Origin: Archilochus colubris
Taxonomy: Eukaryota > Chordata > Aves > Apodiformes > Trochilidae
NCBI GenBank assembly: GCA_023079485.1
Contig: CM041092.1
Span: 15,389,127-15,453,126 of the forward strand
Reading direction: 5' to 3'
DNA: 64,000 nt
Positions 60,435 through 64,000 of the stretch are shown piece after piece. The notes beneath the pieces were generated by a model that was not told where the DNA came from, made no database searches, and was given only the letters and a program-made list of their open reading frames with translations. The translations under genes and the position numbers were made by a program. The stretch's first letter is position 1. Each line of letters opens with the position of its first letter.

Positions 60435-60471
60435 GGCACCTACATATAGAGAGACTTTAAATGTAGGTGTC
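60435..60471. repeat. 11-bp hairpin with GGCACCTACAT/ATGTAGGTGTC arms
   Basis: Arms 60435-60445 and 60461-60471 pair over 11 positions with one G-T pair, around a 15-base loop. The core (TAGGCACCTA) is itself palindromic and resembles palindromic ends of old sauropsid repeats. Likely a decayed repeat end, not a gene. Confidence 0.5.
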
Positions 60472-60607
60472 CAAACATGCAATCTGATCTTTCCAAAGGA
60501 CAAAATTCAGAACACCAACCAAGGGTATGTTGGTAGCTCTTTTCTATGCAATCTCTAATGCTACCAATTGTAACATATATTACATGTGTGCACTTCCACT
60601 CTCTTAG

Positions 60608-60768
60608 GACCTGGATTGCTGCCCATGGTCCTCCTTTCAGAGTTCTTTCACAAGATCCTATTTACTCCTACACTGTAGGTAGAATCCTGAAGGCCAGAGA
60701 AAACATCCTCACCGAGGAGGAAGCTGAGTCTGTCAGCTATCACCAAGTCACTTCTGGGTAACCTGGAG
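60608..60768 (+). other. Candidate exon flanked by good splice sites
   Basis: The upstream sequence TTCCACTCTCTTAG (AG at 60606-60607) is a fair 3' splice site. The downstream GGAG|GTGAGTTC (GT at 60769-60770) is a near-consensus donor. One frame stays open from before the acceptor to TAA at 60759-60761, just before the donor (segments TWIAAHGPPFRVLSQD, YSYTVGRILKARENILTEEE). An internal coding exon is therefore excluded in that frame and the other two carry stops. A non-coding transcript exon or a stop-containing exon is possible. I recognise no family. Confidence 0.25.
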
Positions 60769-63181
60769 GTGAGTTCATTTAGGAAAAGAATACCAACTTA
60801 GGTAAATCCCTTCTGGAGGGATTCGGTATGGGTATGGAAATCTTCTGATCTGCCTGGTTGCTAAGGGAATTAATGAGGAAATGGGAAGAGGCAGGTTCTG
60901 CAGTTGTGCCATGCTGCAAGAATATAATGTTTCGTTCTGCTCTGAAAAATAATATAAATGGGATAGTCAGGGAGATTTTCTAGCCAGGATTTTACTCAAA
61001 AAAATGTTTCCAAATGGAAAACAAGCACATCTACTGGGTAGCAGTAGGTATCATGGAGGTTTCCACTGCCAGTCTCTTGCCAAAACCACACGAGATGTTC
61101 TGTGCCTCAGTAGATAGTGACATGTGGACAATACTTCAGAGACTTTTAATTGCACAAAATATGCTGGAATTCCCTTCTCCCTAGTACAGCAGGATGGCAG
61201 GAACTAGATGGGTAAAGGGCTTCACAAATAGTTCTCAAGGTCTGAAGACATCTTCAGGACATCAAGGCTATTTTCCTGCCAGTCTACCAGGGCTGAGAAT
61301 TAGGAATAAGTAGGTCAGGGGATTTTGCAGTTGCCAAAGATCCTGGCCAGAGAAGCTGGGAAACTCACCAATTTAATGATGGTTCTAGGAGTTGCCAGAG
61401 GATAAGTACAGAAAACATTAATGCTGTTCAAGGCCTCTTCTTTACAGGAGATTTGAGCTTGCAAAAACAGCTGCCAAGGTCCAGAATGAGCAGATGAGTC
61501 TGCCGCGGGTCACAGATGTTGAGTGAAGGCTGCTGGGATACTCTACAAAAAACTCCATTATTTGCGTTTTCTTGATAGGACATCCAGCTAAAGCACTAAA
61601 GGTGAGAACTGTCTGGCTATTCCAGAAGCATATGTAAAAAATGTAGTTCTCCTTTACCACTTATGGATTATGCCTATAGAGCAGTTCTTCAATGGCTGTG
61701 AAAATCATGTATATATGTATATGACTCTACTTTCCTCGTACTACTTTCTTAGGGAGTCACCCTATATGAATTGCAGATGAATATATTATTTTGTTTTGGT
61801 TTGGTTTATTTTGCCCAAATAGTCTCCACTGGGGGTTGAAAACCAATCTGGTAGATTTTTCTTGTATTATCAACCTTTGGAATGCATCTCTCTCATTGTT
61901 TCTGCTCTCTTCCTTCATATTTAGGAGTGAAATGTGTAAATTGCACATTCTTTTAAAAGTTCGTTAACCATTTCACATCACGCAAGGCCTCAGAGAAAAA
62001 GGAAAGAATACCCTTACATCTCCTGCTTTAATTGCTTAGAATTTTTAGTATTAATTACTGCTGTGTTAGTACAGAGACATCAGGATGCAGCTTTTGCATA
62101 TTGTATCCCTTTCCAGTTGAAGGTTAAGAAATAGGAATTTAGGGCAAGTGCAGGCTGAAGAATCAAGAGCTCAAGAGAATTGACATTACTCTCCTGACTG
62201 CAGTGCTAAGAAGCAGTATGTTTCCCCAATATCTAAATTGAAGAGCAATTTAGAAAATTAAATCTCTGAACTCTTCTTTGCTAATATGTATTTCACAGAG
62301 GAAACCTTCAGCTATTAGACATCTGATTCAGCCACTTCAGTTTGATATCTAATGTTTAATGGCCTGAACCCCAGTCTATGAGTCTGAGAGATAGGTCCTT
62401 AAACTACCTGCAGATTTTGTTGACTTCATATGGCTAAGTAGGTGCCTTTCAGTTCTCAGACCAAATTCTTAATGGTTTCTTCCAGTGAATTTCTGTAAGG
62501 AAAAGGAAATTAATTCAGAGCTCATTAGTCCAGCCTGGAGACATCTGGGTCAAGCTTGGGGCTTGCTCCTCTGAACACATGGGTCTGTCTGCACTCACAG
62601 TACAAGGAATAACTGTGATTCCCAGAACCAGATTTGCCTGTGCTAGTTCCAGCCAAAGAGAATGAAAGAGCTGGCTTTTTAAAATGTAATTAATACTAAT
62701 GGAAAATAAATAGATGTATATGTTCCCTGTGGCCCATTATGACCTTTTCTGAGAATGCTTGTTCACACTTAACTGCGACAAGCAGTGGGTGGTTTTCCAA
62801 TGAGCAATCACCTCAGTCTGGAAGTTGGGAAGTAAAGGAGGGGAGCCAGATGTCCTGACACAGGGAAGCTGAGCAGTTACAAGACCAGATTTCATTCTTG
62901 GTAAAGCCTATAATACAAGCGACCTCCCATCACAGTCACAGACATCCCAGGTCCTGTCCAACCATCTGCACATTAATTCAAAAATTTTCATGGAGCCACC
63001 TTACCCCTACCACCCATCTGAGCTGACCTGGTACTACATCACCAGCAGGGCCTGGTTTGGATTAACCTTCTCATTCATGAACTGTCAACCAGATTAATTT
63101 TTTTTTACTATTGCTGTGAGAGAAAAATTTAAGGAGTTGCCTGGCATGGTACAGCCTGCAGCTGTTTTTTCTGAATTTCAG

Positions 63182-63223
63182 AGAGAGCAGAAGTACAGAG
63201 ACACTTGGCTAAAATGGAAAATG
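63182..63223 (+). other. Candidate 42-bp micro-exon
   Basis: A good 3' splice site, GCTGTTTTTTCTGAATTTCAG (AG at 63180-63181), is followed after 42 bp by a donor, ATG|GTAAGA (GT at 63224-63225). The 42 bp are divisible by three and open in one frame, giving 14 residues REQKYRDTWLKWKM (charged, helix-like). Small in-frame exons exist in vertebrate genes, but such combinations also occur by chance and no neighbouring exons are seen in the window. RNA data would decide. Confidence 0.22.
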
Positions 63224-64000
63224 GTAAGAGAGGATTGGGTACATAAAACAGCTTCTACTGGGCAAGGGTCTGACTCCTGGGCTAGAAATCTGGATTGCAA
63301 TACCCTCTCAGAAGCTTGGAAATAACATCTGTATTGATTGAAGTTTGTCCTTTTCCTTTAGCCAAACCCTGTTTCCAGCCACTTGGATGTTTTTATAGAG
63401 CCTGAAATTCAGTTTTTCTTTCTATCCTCTTTTTTCTTCCATTTTCAGTCTCTGCTTGACACAAGCAAAACCCATCGACAACCCAGTATCTTGCCTTTCA
63501 TCTTCTTGTATTGAGACCTTGCACATGGAAGCAAAAAATACCTGCTCTGCACAGTATTTCTCTCTGCACTGGAAAGGACCAGCTCTCATTTAGATCACCT
63601 TGGGCTTGACATTGCTGTATTGTAAGGAATTGAATGTCTAAAGTCCATATAAACTGAAGGTCATTTTTGTATCTTCAGCTTTATGCTGATATCCCTCTAG
63701 TTTACAGCAGCCAGTGGTGCCCTCTACACAAAGTACTTTTGCACAAAAGGCTGACATAGGTCTTCAGAAGACTCTTCATAATGTTGATTGAGCTGGCCCC
63801 AGAGCCCAGGTTTGGTGAGTGATGTAAATTTTCACCTCTAAGTTCAGCCTGGAAAAGTGCTTTCAAGGCTATCACTTTAGCATGTTTTATGTGCTTGAAA
63901 TTCCTGAATGATGAGAAGAAATAAACAGACATATATGCTAAAAAAAAAATACAGGAAAAGCTATGTTATGATCCTTGCACTGAGTCTTGTTTCCTAAGTA

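Larger units (their letters stand above)
59201..64000. other. Non-coding stretch with two exon-like segments
   Basis: No recognised gene. Candidate exons at 60608-60768 and 63182-63223 and the hairpin at 60435-60471 are described separately. 62280-62450 contains phrases such as GTTGACTTCATATGGCTAAG and TAGGTGCCTTTCAG reminiscent of an old repeat. Confidence 0.6.

Noticed and set aside
1..64000. Bacterial-type features, CRISPR arrays, tRNA/rRNA genes, endogenous retroviral genes
   Set aside because: No regularly spaced direct repeats, no cloverleaf or rRNA sequence, and no reverse-transcriptase or envelope frames other than CR1. The sequence is typical vertebrate non-coding DNA.

Overview
This window looks like nuclear DNA from a bird. 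The main evidence is at least seven fragments of CR1 retroposons (non-LTR LINEs). Three of them keep the diagnostic CR1 3' terminus, a short run of the octamer ATTCTATG or its complement, with the consensus lead-in 'GGTTGGACTTGATGATCT...CCTTTCCAACC'. Non-coding DNA also dominates, CpG is scarce, and mammalian Alu/L1-type elements are absent. The sequence alone does not give the species. The base composition is AT-rich. I see no CpG island, rRNA, tRNA, CRISPR array or prokaryotic operon structure.

I found no protein-coding gene that I can recognise. Every long open frame is either translated simple repeat, part of a CR1 ORF2, or an isolated frame without homology that I recognise or convincing gene structure. 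The simplest reading is an intergenic region or a large intron. A few short stretches have exon-like features and are listed at low confidence: strong acceptor/donor pairs at about 8717-8907, 60608-60768 and 63182-63223, and open frames at 9544-9774 and 43855-44178.

Layout. 1-5.5 kb is unique sequence with a possible conserved block near 2.7 kb. 5.55-5.75 kb is a 200-bp T-rich tract ending in seven G. 7.6-7.8 kb is a CR1 3' end with an internal duplication. 8-23 kb is mostly unique, with small purine-rich tracts and an AT-rich block at 13.7-14.1 kb. 23.2-23.8 kb is an old CR1 reverse-transcriptase-region fragment on the minus strand. 28.0 kb is a T tract. 30.50-30.95 kb is a striking pyrimidine-only tract in two blocks, (TTTTC)n then (TCTCC)n. 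32.6-39.3 kb is the most repeat-rich part: an inverted 14-mer pair, an old SINE-like segment, and four CR1 pieces in both orientations. One CR1 piece carries the C-terminal end of ORF2 with a frameshift. 39.3-52.3 kb is unique sequence, followed by one CR1 end at 52.3 kb. 52.4-64 kb is unique, with a perfect 9-bp hairpin at 53.53 kb, paired homeodomain-type palindromes at 59.17-59.20 kb, and a hairpin of the form GGCACCTACAT...ATGTAGGTGTCC at 60.44 kb.

No multi-gene system is visible. The most useful leads are the 445-bp homopyrimidine tract, the palindromic TAAT pair, the dispersed 'TAGGYRCCTA' repeat signal and the exon-like segments. All assignments come from reading the sequence by eye. 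No database or alignment was used.
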